NCBI GenBank assembly: GCA_018817005.1
Contig: JAHIUF010000086.1
Span: forward strand, 1 to 46,072
Length of the DNA stretch: 46,072 nt
From: Nanobdellota archaeon
Lineage (GTDB): Archaea; Nanobdellota; Nanobdellia; Woesearchaeales; GCA-2686295
Direction: 5' to 3'
Shown here: one piece after another, positions 35,328-43,039 of the stretch
Position numbering within the stretch: the stretch's first letter is position 1
Layout of the letters: each line of letters opens with the position of its first letter
Program-made: the position numbers and the translations under genes
The notes under the pieces: model-generated
Database searches by the model: none
Told to the model about the DNA's origin: nothing
What the model saw: only the letters and a program-made list of their open reading frames with translations

Positions 35328-35881
35328 AAACAATTTATTTTATCACGGAGAACGAATCAAAATTTCAAGAAGCAAAACTTATACTAAAAAAAACAGGTGT
35401 AAAGCTTTTGAAAAAGAAAATTCAACTTAGCGAACCTAAAACTTTGAGTCAAGATGAGGTTGTAAAAAGCAAGGCTTTGCAGGCTTATGAAAAACTTAAA
35501 AAACCAGTGATTGTAGATGATACAGGAATATATTTTGAAGAATACAAAGATTTTCCAGGAACGCACACAAAATATTTGTTTAAAACAATAGGGTTTAAAG
35601 GACTTCAAAAACTGCTCTTTAAAGCCAAGAAAAATGCTTATTTTAAAACATTAATTTGTTATAAAGATAAATCAACAACAAAAATATTCTCAGGAGTTTG
35701 GAAAGGTATAATAACAACTAACATTAGCAGTTCTTTTAATCCAGACTGGCAGTATAACAGCATATTCATACCTGAAGGTTTTAAAAAAACACTTTCAGAA
35801 ATATCTGTTGATGAGCGAATAAAACATTCGCATAGAAGAAAAGCATTGCAAAAATTGATGAGTTGGTTGAAAGATGAATGA
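35324..35881 (+). CDS. RdgB/HAM1-like nucleoside triphosphate pyrophosphatase (185 aa)
   Basis: A member of the ITPase/HAM1/RdgB fold, which cuts NTPs to NMP plus pyrophosphate and normally removes inosine or xanthosine triphosphates. Visible marks are Asn10 and Lys13 in TENESKF, VDDTG at 64-68, DFPGT near 76-80, and SHRRKAL at 169-175. The base-recognition loop is altered: QYNSIFIPEG at 143-152 replaces the usual GYDPIFxPxG, losing the conserved aspartate. That suggests a changed base preference. The start overlaps the end of the previous gene by four bases (ATGA), and its own end overlaps the ThyA-like gene by eight. Confidence 0.9.
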   Translation: MKTIYFITENESKFQEAKLILKKTGVKLLKKKIQLSEPKTLSQDEVVKSKALQAYEKLKKPVIVDDTGIYFEEYKDFPGTHTKYLFKTIGFKGLQKLLFKAKKNAYFKTLICYKDKSTTKIFSGVWKGIITTNISSSFNPDWQYNSIFIPEGFKKTLSEISVDERIKHSHRRKALQKLMSWLKDE

Positions 35882-36506
35882 ACTAATTTGTGAATCAATC
35901 GGTGAAGCTTGGATTAGCGCTTGTGAATATATTTTTGATAAAGGAAACGCAATGAAAGACGAAGACAAGGATATCAAAGAATTATTGCATTTTATTCTGA
36001 AAATAAAAAGTCCATCTGAGAAAGATGAAATTATTTTGAAATATGGAAATAAAGGAATGATTGATTGGATGCATTCTAATTTTTTCGAACAAAAAAATGT
36101 TCCAGAGCTAAAAAATGGTTTGAGTTATGGACATCGCTTATTTAACTATGATGGAAAAAATCAGGTTGAATGGGTAATTGAAAAGCTAAAGAAAAAACCT
36201 GAAGCAAAATCAGTTACAATACCAATGCTTATGCCAAATAAAGACTCAGGATATATTCCTTGCGTTAGCATGTTGGATTTTAAGATACGCGAAGGAAAAC
36301 TAATGATTGTGGCAATGTGTCGATCAATAGATTTTGGAAAAAAAGTTTATGCGAACATGTTAGAATTACACCGAGTACAAAAAATGGTTGCAGACAAAGT
36401 CGGTGTCCCAACAGGCGAACTGTTGATGTATGTCGTTTCGGCACACATCTACGCTGATGAATACAAGCAAATGAGAGGTATAATAGAAGATGTCAGAAAC
36501 AGTTGA
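35874..36506 (+). CDS. ThyA-like pyrimidine nucleotide C5-methyl- or hydroxymethyltransferase (210 aa)
   Basis: A short thymidylate-synthase-fold enzyme. The catalytic cysteine is Cys130 in IPCVSMLDF (ThyA has PCH). The phosphate/pyrimidine motif CRSIDFGKKVYAN aligns residue for residue with ThyA RSxDxxLGLPFN, keeping Arg150, Ser151, Asp153 and Asn161. His191 and Tyr193 in AHIYADEY match the HxY motif. LSYGHRLFNY near 83-92 fits the ThyA YGxRL region. At 210 residues it is shorter than bacterial ThyA and closer to the short archaeal type. Retained folate-dependent chemistry on dUMP, dCMP or a related nucleotide is likely. Whether it adds methyl or hydroxymethyl is not visible. It overlaps both neighbours, between the pyrophosphatase and the QueC-like gene. 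Confidence 0.85.
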   Translation: MNELICESIGEAWISACEYIFDKGNAMKDEDKDIKELLHFILKIKSPSEKDEIILKYGNKGMIDWMHSNFFEQKNVPELKNGLSYGHRLFNYDGKNQVEWVIEKLKKKPEAKSVTIPMLMPNKDSGYIPCVSMLDFKIREGKLMIVAMCRSIDFGKKVYANMLELHRVQKMVADKVGVPTGELLMYVVSAHIYADEYKQMRGIIEDVRNS

Positions 36507-37308
36507 AGAGATAAGACGCAGGGTTAACTCTGCACAAAAAAATTATCAAGCTAACATACAAAAAATAAATAATATATTAATGGCAGAAAGAGGATTTATA
36601 TCGCGCACTCCAAAAGATGAAGATGTTGTTATGCTTTGCTCTGGAGGACTAGACTCTATTGTCATGGTTGATAAAGTCATTTCTGAATGGAATTCTCGAG
36701 TCCACTTATTATTCTTTAAACGCGGTGCTCGTGCAGAAAAACATGAGGAAGAAGCATTTGATTATTTTGAATTATTCTACAAACGAAAATATTCTGAAAA
36801 GATGGGTGCAGTGAAAAAATTTGATTATCAAATACCACCCAAAAGCTTTAAAAATAGCTTTCCAAAAGAGTGGGCACAAACAATAGGACATCCGCTTAGG
36901 AATTCAACAATGCAAAACCTTGCAGTCAACTATGCCGCAGCACTAAATGGTAAATATGATTTAAATATAAAGACTATTTTGTCAGGGTCAGTTGCTGAAG
37001 ACGGAACAGAACCAGAATTAGGACTTTTAAGTTTGAGAACACAAACACTTAATACTTGTGTTCAAATGGGTGACTGGGAATGGCAAATAACTTCACCAAT
37101 GACTGATCCTGAACTTGTTACAAAACCAATCTACAAAACTGATTTAATAATCTATGCTATGAATAACTTTATTCCACTTGACAGGACAAGAACTTGTTTT
37201 AGCTCTGATGAAAAAGCAGACGGAACTTGTTTTGCATGCAAAAAAAGACTTAAAGCATTCGAAGACGCTGGAATGAAAGATTCATTAGAATATCGGAGGG
37301 ATGATTAA
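36490..37308 (+). CDS. QueC-like ATP-pyrophosphatase with altered zinc site (272 aa)
   Basis: Similar to QueC (7-cyano-7-deazaguanine synthase), which uses ATP to activate a carboxylate and turn it to amide and nitrile. The PP-loop is CSGGLDS at 50-56, and HPLRNSTMQNLAVNYAA matches the QueC RN-containing helix. The C-terminus (TCFSSDEKADGTCFACKKRLKAFEDAGMKDSLEY) has the QueC layout. Of the four zinc cysteines, however, only Cys236, Cys247 and Cys250 remain; Asp244 occupies the place of the missing one. An extra N-terminal helix of about 40 residues is present. It overlaps the ThyA-like gene by 17 bases and abuts the next gene (TAAATG). No QueD, QueE or tRNA-guanine transglycosylase is nearby, so a role outside tRNA modification is favoured. 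Confidence 0.85.
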   Translation: MSETVEEIRRRVNSAQKNYQANIQKINNILMAERGFISRTPKDEDVVMLCSGGLDSIVMVDKVISEWNSRVHLLFFKRGARAEKHEEEAFDYFELFYKRKYSEKMGAVKKFDYQIPPKSFKNSFPKEWAQTIGHPLRNSTMQNLAVNYAAALNGKYDLNIKTILSGSVAEDGTEPELGLLSLRTQTLNTCVQMGDWEWQITSPMTDPELVTKPIYKTDLIIYAMNNFIPLDRTRTCFSSDEKADGTCFACKKRLKAFEDAGMKDSLEYRRDD

Positions 37309-38181
37309 ATGTCAGGAAAGGTTGTTACTGGAGGAGACATATTTTTTAAAGATGATATAAAAATTATTGAAACAGAGATAGAAGAACCACTAAAAATCCC
37401 AACTCCCTTGCCAATATTTGATTTAGATGAACAAAAAATAATCTATAACAACCACTTATTTCAATTAACAGATAAACCAAAAACAAACGATTTTGTGCAA
37501 GTTTATTTCAAGAGATATTGGCTGGTGGAAAATTCTAAGCCAAAAGATTTGGAAGATGCATACATGCAAAAACATCTGAATCAAATTCAAAACTTGAAAG
37601 AAGATTTTATAGAACGAGTTATTAACGGAACTTCAATAATGGGTGAAAAAGCAACTATTACTAATTCTTTTATAGGAAAACAAATAAGTCAGGAACTGAT
37701 AGAAAAAATTTCTAGTAGTTATTCAACTTTCACAAGCAGCATTGTACATGAAAAACTTCCTGGCAAAGGTGATATTTCAAGATTGAATGATAAATCTGTT
37801 TTTGGAGAGTATTTGAAAAATTGTTCTAGAGTAATGATTTTTGATGATAAAATGTATCAATTAGAAACAATTCCTGAGTATTTGCAGAAGTTTAAATCAT
37901 CGTTTGAACCAAAGTTTTATCAGTCATTGGGAAAAATGGTTAAGAACACAACTCCTGAAGAGATTTACAAGTTCTTATCGGATAATTCAGAATTAGTTCA
38001 TGAAAAAGCTTTGCCACTTGTAAAAAGTAAGATTTGGCACAGTAAGGAGAGTTTTCAATTATTTATGGATGGAACATATTGGCTTCCAACTTACATTGAT
38101 AATTTAACAAACATACAAAATGACTATCAAAAGTTATTAGAAAGAAAAATGAAACTTGATGCTGTAAAGGAGTACATTTGA
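37309..38181 (+). CDS. Orphan protein of the nucleotide-enzyme operon (290 aa)
   Basis: Not recognised. It appears soluble, with a beta-rich N-terminal third (IIETEIEEPLKIPTPLPIFDLDEQK) followed by a mostly helical remainder rich in Lys, Glu and aromatic residues. There are no cysteine clusters, nucleotide-binding loops or membrane segments. Translation begins with an ATG immediately after the stop of the QueC-like gene, behind a GGAGGG Shine-Dalgarno. The downstream gene starts inside its stop codon. Because it lies between the QueC-like enzyme and the ATPase, it may be a substrate, scaffold or target specific to this system. That is inference from position only. Confidence 0.8.
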   Translation: MSGKVVTGGDIFFKDDIKIIETEIEEPLKIPTPLPIFDLDEQKIIYNNHLFQLTDKPKTNDFVQVYFKRYWLVENSKPKDLEDAYMQKHLNQIQNLKEDFIERVINGTSIMGEKATITNSFIGKQISQELIEKISSSYSTFTSSIVHEKLPGKGDISRLNDKSVFGEYLKNCSRVMIFDDKMYQLETIPEYLQKFKSSFEPKFYQSLGKMVKNTTPEEIYKFLSDNSELVHEKALPLVKSKIWHSKESFQLFMDGTYWLPTYIDNLTNIQNDYQKLLERKMKLDAVKEYI

Positions 38182-38918
38182 AAATGAAAAAAATAACTAT
38201 TGAACAAAATATTGCAACAATACTAAAAAACAGCCCGAACAATTACAATGAAGAATATAAAGTTGGATTCACGATTCAGGAAAACACTTTTTTCCAAAAA
38301 TTAGTTTTGAAAAAGATACTTGATAATGGTGTGAGAGTAAAACCAGTTGATTATTCAAAAGCGCTAATAGTTCTAAGCTATTTTGCAGGAATTCTCGAAG
38401 ATGACAATAAAATTTGTGAAAACCTTGTTAGAGCCTCAAAAGCTCTCAAAGCAAAAGAAAAAGAAGCAGGAACTAATAATAGAAGTCACTATTTAAAACT
38501 TGAAGCGGTTGTTATAGAATGTGGTCTAAGAGGGCGAGAAAAAAACACTAATTATCAGGATAAAACAACTTTTGATGAAGTGAATAAGCGCTTTGAAAAG
38601 TATGGTCCTAAAATAGATAGTAAAAATGATGATTTTCGAAAACCTGACTTTTATTACGAAGGGATTGCTTCGAAAATAATTGACATAACTCGCGATGAAT
38701 ACCATTCGTTTTTGACAAGTGTTTCAAATCGTTCAGAACTATCCGCGGTGATATTTGCGGATGCAATATTTCAAACAAGACCTGATGATAAAGAAGAATC
38801 CTTAGTAAAGAATAAATTTTCAAACAAGGATTATCTAAACGCTTCAATTGAAGCTTTAAATCATTTGAAAAAAAACTCTTCAGTTGAAGAGTGGTATAAA
38901 GAACTAGGTGTAAAATGA
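38178..38918 (+). CDS. Orphan helical protein of the nucleotide-enzyme operon (246 aa)
   Basis: Not recognised. Predominantly helical and charged, with no signal peptide, membrane helix or metal motif. The start is probably the TTG at 38178, which overlaps the previous stop and has an AGGAG Shine-Dalgarno seven bases upstream; an ATG two codons later (38184) is the alternative. Its end overlaps the MoxR-type gene by four bases (ATGA). Tight coupling with the ATPase suggests a partner or adaptor, but nothing in the sequence shows a function. Confidence 0.8.
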   Translation: MKMKKITIEQNIATILKNSPNNYNEEYKVGFTIQENTFFQKLVLKKILDNGVRVKPVDYSKALIVLSYFAGILEDDNKICENLVRASKALKAKEKEAGTNNRSHYLKLEAVVIECGLRGREKNTNYQDKTTFDEVNKRFEKYGPKIDSKNDDFRKPDFYYEGIASKIIDITRDEYHSFLTSVSNRSELSAVIFADAIFQTRPDDKEESLVKNKFSNKDYLNASIEALNHLKKNSSVEEWYKELGVK

Positions 38919-40747
38919 CTGCTGAAAAAAAACATACTTTGGAAAAAATAGCCTCAGAAATGGGTGCTGGATTTGATGAAGACAAATTGCATACTGCAAT
39001 GTTATTATCTTACGCTTCAAGCGTTTTTGGAGTGATGAGATCTGATAACTCTGTTCCTTCACCTCTCTATAGAATAAATTATGATACAATAAATAATACT
39101 GTTTCATTAGATGAGATATACGGAAAGACTCTTCCACCAAGAAATGAATCACTATCAATTTCTCTCACAGACGAAATATTTTGTTCGAATATAAGGGATA
39201 TACCGTTGCTTTTGGAAGGAGAAACAGGCGTTGGAAAAACTTATGGTGCTATGAAATATTTATCAACTGTTCTTCAAAAAGGAAATTATTTTTCACACAG
39301 ACTTAGTTCAAACGCATTCTTAAATAATTTGTTTGCACATTTTCAAGAAGGAAAAATGCTCAATGGAATGCCTGTTATCGAAGCGAAAATGGATTGTATA
39401 AATACGACAGGCGGTGGTATTGAAGACGAAATAAATCGAGGCGATTCAAATGAAGCGTTACAATTATTTGATAATGAAATGCATCTCGGAGGGACTGTTT
39501 ACAAACTAGGACTTCTAATACCTAAGTTTGTCAATGGAAAACTTGTTTTGCAGACTGATAAGAGGAAAAAATTGTTAATTGTGTGTGCTCAAAACCCTGC
39601 AGGTGTTGATGATGCAAAATTCACACAGACAATGCAGCTTGACGCAGCAGTTGATAACCGTTTGTTGAAAACCTATGTTGGAAATGCAGCTGCAAGTGCT
39701 GGTTCAACTCTTTGGCTTGGAAGTTCTAAGGGTAAAAAACATGATCGTTTCTTAGAATCATTAACCAATAGGGCTGCAGCGTATTTAGGGGTTGACAAGA
39801 AAATGTTTTCTGATTTAAAGGATGACTGGCTTTCAACATATGCCTGGATAACTGATTCTAAAAGAACAGATAAGCCAATATTGTATTCTGCCATGGAACT
39901 TTCAGATTTGATGATTGCAACATTCAGCGGTAACTTGATAGAATATTACAATTATGAAAAAGAAGTAATTTCTGAATGGAATAATTTGCTCGGAACAGAT
40001 GTGAAGATAGTTGGTGATTTACAAGAAAGTGTGCGGATAAAACAGATGCATGAAGTCACAAATTCATTTAAGGTTCCAATAATTTTCAGGGATATTATTC
40101 AAATAAAAAAGGTTGCAGATGTTCTTGCAACTTTAAAAAATGTCAAGGATGCACTTGTAAGTTCTAATCCTGTAGATACATATCTTAAAAACCCGCGGTA
40201 TGTGACTGTTAGAGAGGTTGCTGGTGCAATGGGTCTTCTTGCTCGAAATAAACAAATTAATAACTCTGTTTCACCAATGAATGCTATAAATGAAGTTTTG
40301 ACTCAATATGTTACTTTAACGCAGAAGTTCATGATTGACGCAGGGTACTTGGCTCCAAATTTTGATTTATACGATCCTAATGTTGGAATAAAAAAGCTTG
40401 CGTTATACAAAGTTCTAAGAGACACAATAACTAATGGTAAAACTGTTGATTACGTTATTAACAAAGTTGTTGAACAAGCGAATAATCTTACAACTAAAAT
40501 AAAAGTGTCTGAGGATATACAGAATGTTTTAATTGTTAGAAGTGTTGGTGATTTAATGACTTTTTGTGGTTTTTTAAATGAGTATAAAACAGAGATTGAC
40601 CCGATAATTAAATCAGCCGATAAAAAGAAAGGCGTTTTTGATTTGATGTCTAGAATTGGTGATTTTTATTATAAAAAATTGGAAGATACTGCTATGGTTA
40701 TGCCTGAAATCTATCAGCACAGGATTCAGAGAACGCTTGGAGTGTAA
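38915..40747 (+). CDS. MoxR-type AAA+ ATPase (610 aa)
   Basis: An AAA+ ATPase with a MoxR-like core. Walker A is GETGVGKT at residues 102-109. Walker B is GGGIEDEINRGDSNEALQLFD with Asp171 and Glu172, including the DEINR signature of MoxR proteins. Sensor 1 is in CAQNPAG with Asn227. The family usually has about 300-350 residues; here a long C-terminal half of mostly helical sequence is added. MoxR ATPases work as chaperone-like remodellers with VWA partners, and a VWA/HExxH protein is encoded 6 bases downstream, so the pair very likely acts together. Energy-driven activation or metal loading of another cluster protein is the inferred task. Confidence 0.9.
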   Translation: MTAEKKHTLEKIASEMGAGFDEDKLHTAMLLSYASSVFGVMRSDNSVPSPLYRINYDTINNTVSLDEIYGKTLPPRNESLSISLTDEIFCSNIRDIPLLLEGETGVGKTYGAMKYLSTVLQKGNYFSHRLSSNAFLNNLFAHFQEGKMLNGMPVIEAKMDCINTTGGGIEDEINRGDSNEALQLFDNEMHLGGTVYKLGLLIPKFVNGKLVLQTDKRKKLLIVCAQNPAGVDDAKFTQTMQLDAAVDNRLLKTYVGNAAASAGSTLWLGSSKGKKHDRFLESLTNRAAAYLGVDKKMFSDLKDDWLSTYAWITDSKRTDKPILYSAMELSDLMIATFSGNLIEYYNYEKEVISEWNNLLGTDVKIVGDLQESVRIKQMHEVTNSFKVPIIFRDIIQIKKVADVLATLKNVKDALVSSNPVDTYLKNPRYVTVREVAGAMGLLARNKQINNSVSPMNAINEVLTQYVTLTQKFMIDAGYLAPNFDLYDPNVGIKKLALYKVLRDTITNGKTVDYVINKVVEQANNLTTKIKVSEDIQNVLIVRSVGDLMTFCGFLNEYKTEIDPIIKSADKKKGVFDLMSRIGDFYYKKLEDTAMVMPEIYQHRIQRTLGV

Positions 40748-40752
40748 AAACA

Positions 40753-43035
40753 ATGGGCCTTGTGAGAAAAATTTTAGAAGAATCGAGTTTAACATGGAGA
40801 GATATAGTTCGTCTTGCAACGCCCATAGATGCTGGTAAAAAGGTTGTTCTGGGAAAAAATCCTAATTCTAGTTCTGATTTTGAAGCATACACTGATAATG
40901 TGAAGATAGTCATTAATCTTAATGATGAAAAAAAATTTCAGGACAACTTTCAGAATATTATTGTTCCCGCTTACAAGGTTGCAGCGAGTAAATTATACGA
41001 TGTTAAAAAAGGGATTTCAGAAAAAGAGCTTTTGAAAAACTTGATGTTTGATGCATTTTTATTCATACATTTTCATGAACAGCTTCATCCGTGGTTGTGT
41101 CCAAACAGTGATTATGATGAAAAGCTCATAAATAAACATTTGTATGAGGGTGTCAAAATTGCTGAGCCTTCGCTTTCTAAATCTCAGGCAATGTTTAAGG
41201 TTAATAATTCTAAAAACCTTATTTGGGATGCTGTGTTAAATATAAGCTTTGTATCAAAGACTGCAGGTTTTGATAATGATCCTCTTGCTGAAAAGATTAG
41301 TTATGTTTTCCAAAAGGATGGTCGAGAAATTGAATACCAACCAGTGCTTCATTATCCGAGTGGAATCCTGCCAACAATATACATGACCTCTGCAAAAAAC
41401 AGGACTACTGACATCCCGATTTCAATTGTTGGCGCGATGTATGCTTCAATGTCTTATAATGATTCTGTTGTGAGAAATAATGCTATGGATGTTTTTTTTG
41501 ATGATTTAAAATCTAAAAAACTGTCACAAAACGATTCTTCTGCTCTTTTAAAAAAAATGTATGGTGGTTTTGTTTCAAAAGTTGATAAATCTTTACTTTC
41601 TAGTCTTGGTATTGATAAGTCAGTTTATGATTCAAAAACATCTTTTCTTAATGATTTTTCTAGCTCTGATTATGAGCTTAATCAGAGATACTTTGTAGAG
41701 TCTCTTACAAAAATATTTAATCATCCGGGAACTCGTTATAATTCGCTAAAAGGTTTTATGGAGATTTTATCACCTTTTATTTCAACCACGCAGAAACAGG
41801 GAAGTCCTGATCAAAACACTTCTGGTGGCGGTGGTTCTGGCGGTTCTGGTGGTTCTGGTGGTGGTTCTAGCAGTGGCTCTGGTGACTCGGATGAAGATGA
41901 TTCTGATGATGGTGGTTCTGGTAGTGGTGATGATGAGGGTGAGGATGGTGCTGGTGGCAGCGGTTCTGGCGGTGGAAAATCACAGGGAGAAATGGATGAA
42001 GATAGCATTGCACAAACCCTTGATGATCTTTTAGGCACTTTGGATGGTGATGAAGCTGATGATTTATTAGAGGAGGTTGCTAATAATTCTGGTAGCGGAC
42101 GTAGTTATGGTGGAGGTGTTGGTAGTGGTAATAAAATAACCTCTAAAATATCTGTTATTGCAGCAGATGAATTTTATAAAAAACATGCAGAGGTTATTGA
42201 TGTTAAAAATCCTTCTAAAAAAATGTTTTCAATAGAGCTTGGAACTAAAAAAATCTGGAAGCTTTCTAATTCTTCAACCTTGACTTCTGCGGATGTTTCA
42301 AAACTTAATTATCAGCAGATTATGACTTTTCAAAAAGCAACGGGGATGCCTGTGTTGATGAATTTAGGTAATGGTTTTTATCGTTTCAATGAGTACAAGC
42401 TTGATGAGCTTCCGTTGAAATCTTATAATTCTCAGTTGACTGGTTTGGAGGTTCCTGATAACTGGGTTTTAATTCAGGATTCTTCAGGCACAATGACTGG
42501 TAGTGGGGCGTATATTGGTTCTGGTAACTCTTTTGACATTTTGAATCGGGTTAAATATGGTTTGAAAAAAGGCTTGTATGATGTTTGTAAAAAGATGAAA
42601 AAAGATGTTAACTTTGGGGTTGTTGACTTCTCGTCTTCTACTATCTATGGTGGTATGGATAGTCTTGTTAAATTGTACGAAATGAAGTATCATCCTATAA
42701 AAAAGGTTTCTCTCACTCCTCAATGTGGCTCAACGCTTTTTAACACTGCTGTTTTTAAAAGAATAGAAAAAGATTTGAAGCCTGGAACGACCATTTATAC
42801 TTTTATAACTGATGGTGATATTCAGAGTAGTGTAACTGATCTTTATAATCATATACAAAAGATTGCTTCAAAGCCTAAACACGCTTTTGTTTTTGTAGAA
42901 ATTAATTATTCTAGTAATATTGGTGCGAGTGTAGAACGGTTATCAAAAGTGAATCCTTCTGTTTTATTTTATCATGTTTCAAATGCGAAAGACATTAAAG
43001 ATAAGCTTAGTTCTGTTTTAATAAAGTATAATTAG
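40753..43035 (+). CDS. HExxH-domain and VWA-domain fusion protein (760 aa)
   Basis: The N-terminal region carries HEQLH at residues 108-112 within FIHFHEQLHPWL, a zinc-metallopeptidase motif, followed later by an IWDAVLNIS segment as in VWA-linked metallopeptidase-like families. A long Gly/Ser/Asp/Glu linker covers about 357-420. The C-terminal VWA domain has a complete metal site: Asp576, Ser578 and Thr580 in QDSSGTM, Thr661 in QCGSTLF, and Asp687 in TDGD. The gene lies 5 bases after the MoxR-type ATPase gene, the usual MoxR/VWA pairing. Whether the HExxH domain is a working protease or a binding module is unknown; other glutamate or histidine ligands cannot be assigned with confidence. Confidence 0.88.
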   Translation: MGLVRKILEESSLTWRDIVRLATPIDAGKKVVLGKNPNSSSDFEAYTDNVKIVINLNDEKKFQDNFQNIIVPAYKVAASKLYDVKKGISEKELLKNLMFDAFLFIHFHEQLHPWLCPNSDYDEKLINKHLYEGVKIAEPSLSKSQAMFKVNNSKNLIWDAVLNISFVSKTAGFDNDPLAEKISYVFQKDGREIEYQPVLHYPSGILPTIYMTSAKNRTTDIPISIVGAMYASMSYNDSVVRNNAMDVFFDDLKSKKLSQNDSSALLKKMYGGFVSKVDKSLLSSLGIDKSVYDSKTSFLNDFSSSDYELNQRYFVESLTKIFNHPGTRYNSLKGFMEILSPFISTTQKQGSPDQNTSGGGGSGGSGGSGGGSSSGSGDSDEDDSDDGGSGSGDDEGEDGAGGSGSGGGKSQGEMDEDSIAQTLDDLLGTLDGDEADDLLEEVANNSGSGRSYGGGVGSGNKITSKISVIAADEFYKKHAEVIDVKNPSKKMFSIELGTKKIWKLSNSSTLTSADVSKLNYQQIMTFQKATGMPVLMNLGNGFYRFNEYKLDELPLKSYNSQLTGLEVPDNWVLIQDSSGTMTGSGAYIGSGNSFDILNRVKYGLKKGLYDVCKKMKKDVNFGVVDFSSSTIYGGMDSLVKLYEMKYHPIKKVSLTPQCGSTLFNTAVFKRIEKDLKPGTTIYTFITDGDIQSSVTDLYNHIQKIASKPKHAFVFVEINYSSNIGASVERLSKVNPSVLFYHVSNAKDIKDKLSSVLIKYN

Positions 43036-43039
43036 TAAA

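Noticed and set aside
36490-37308. Ordinary queuosine/archaeosine QueC
   Set aside because: One zinc cysteine is missing, the N-terminus is extended and no other pathway genes are adjacent; it was kept as QueC-like only.
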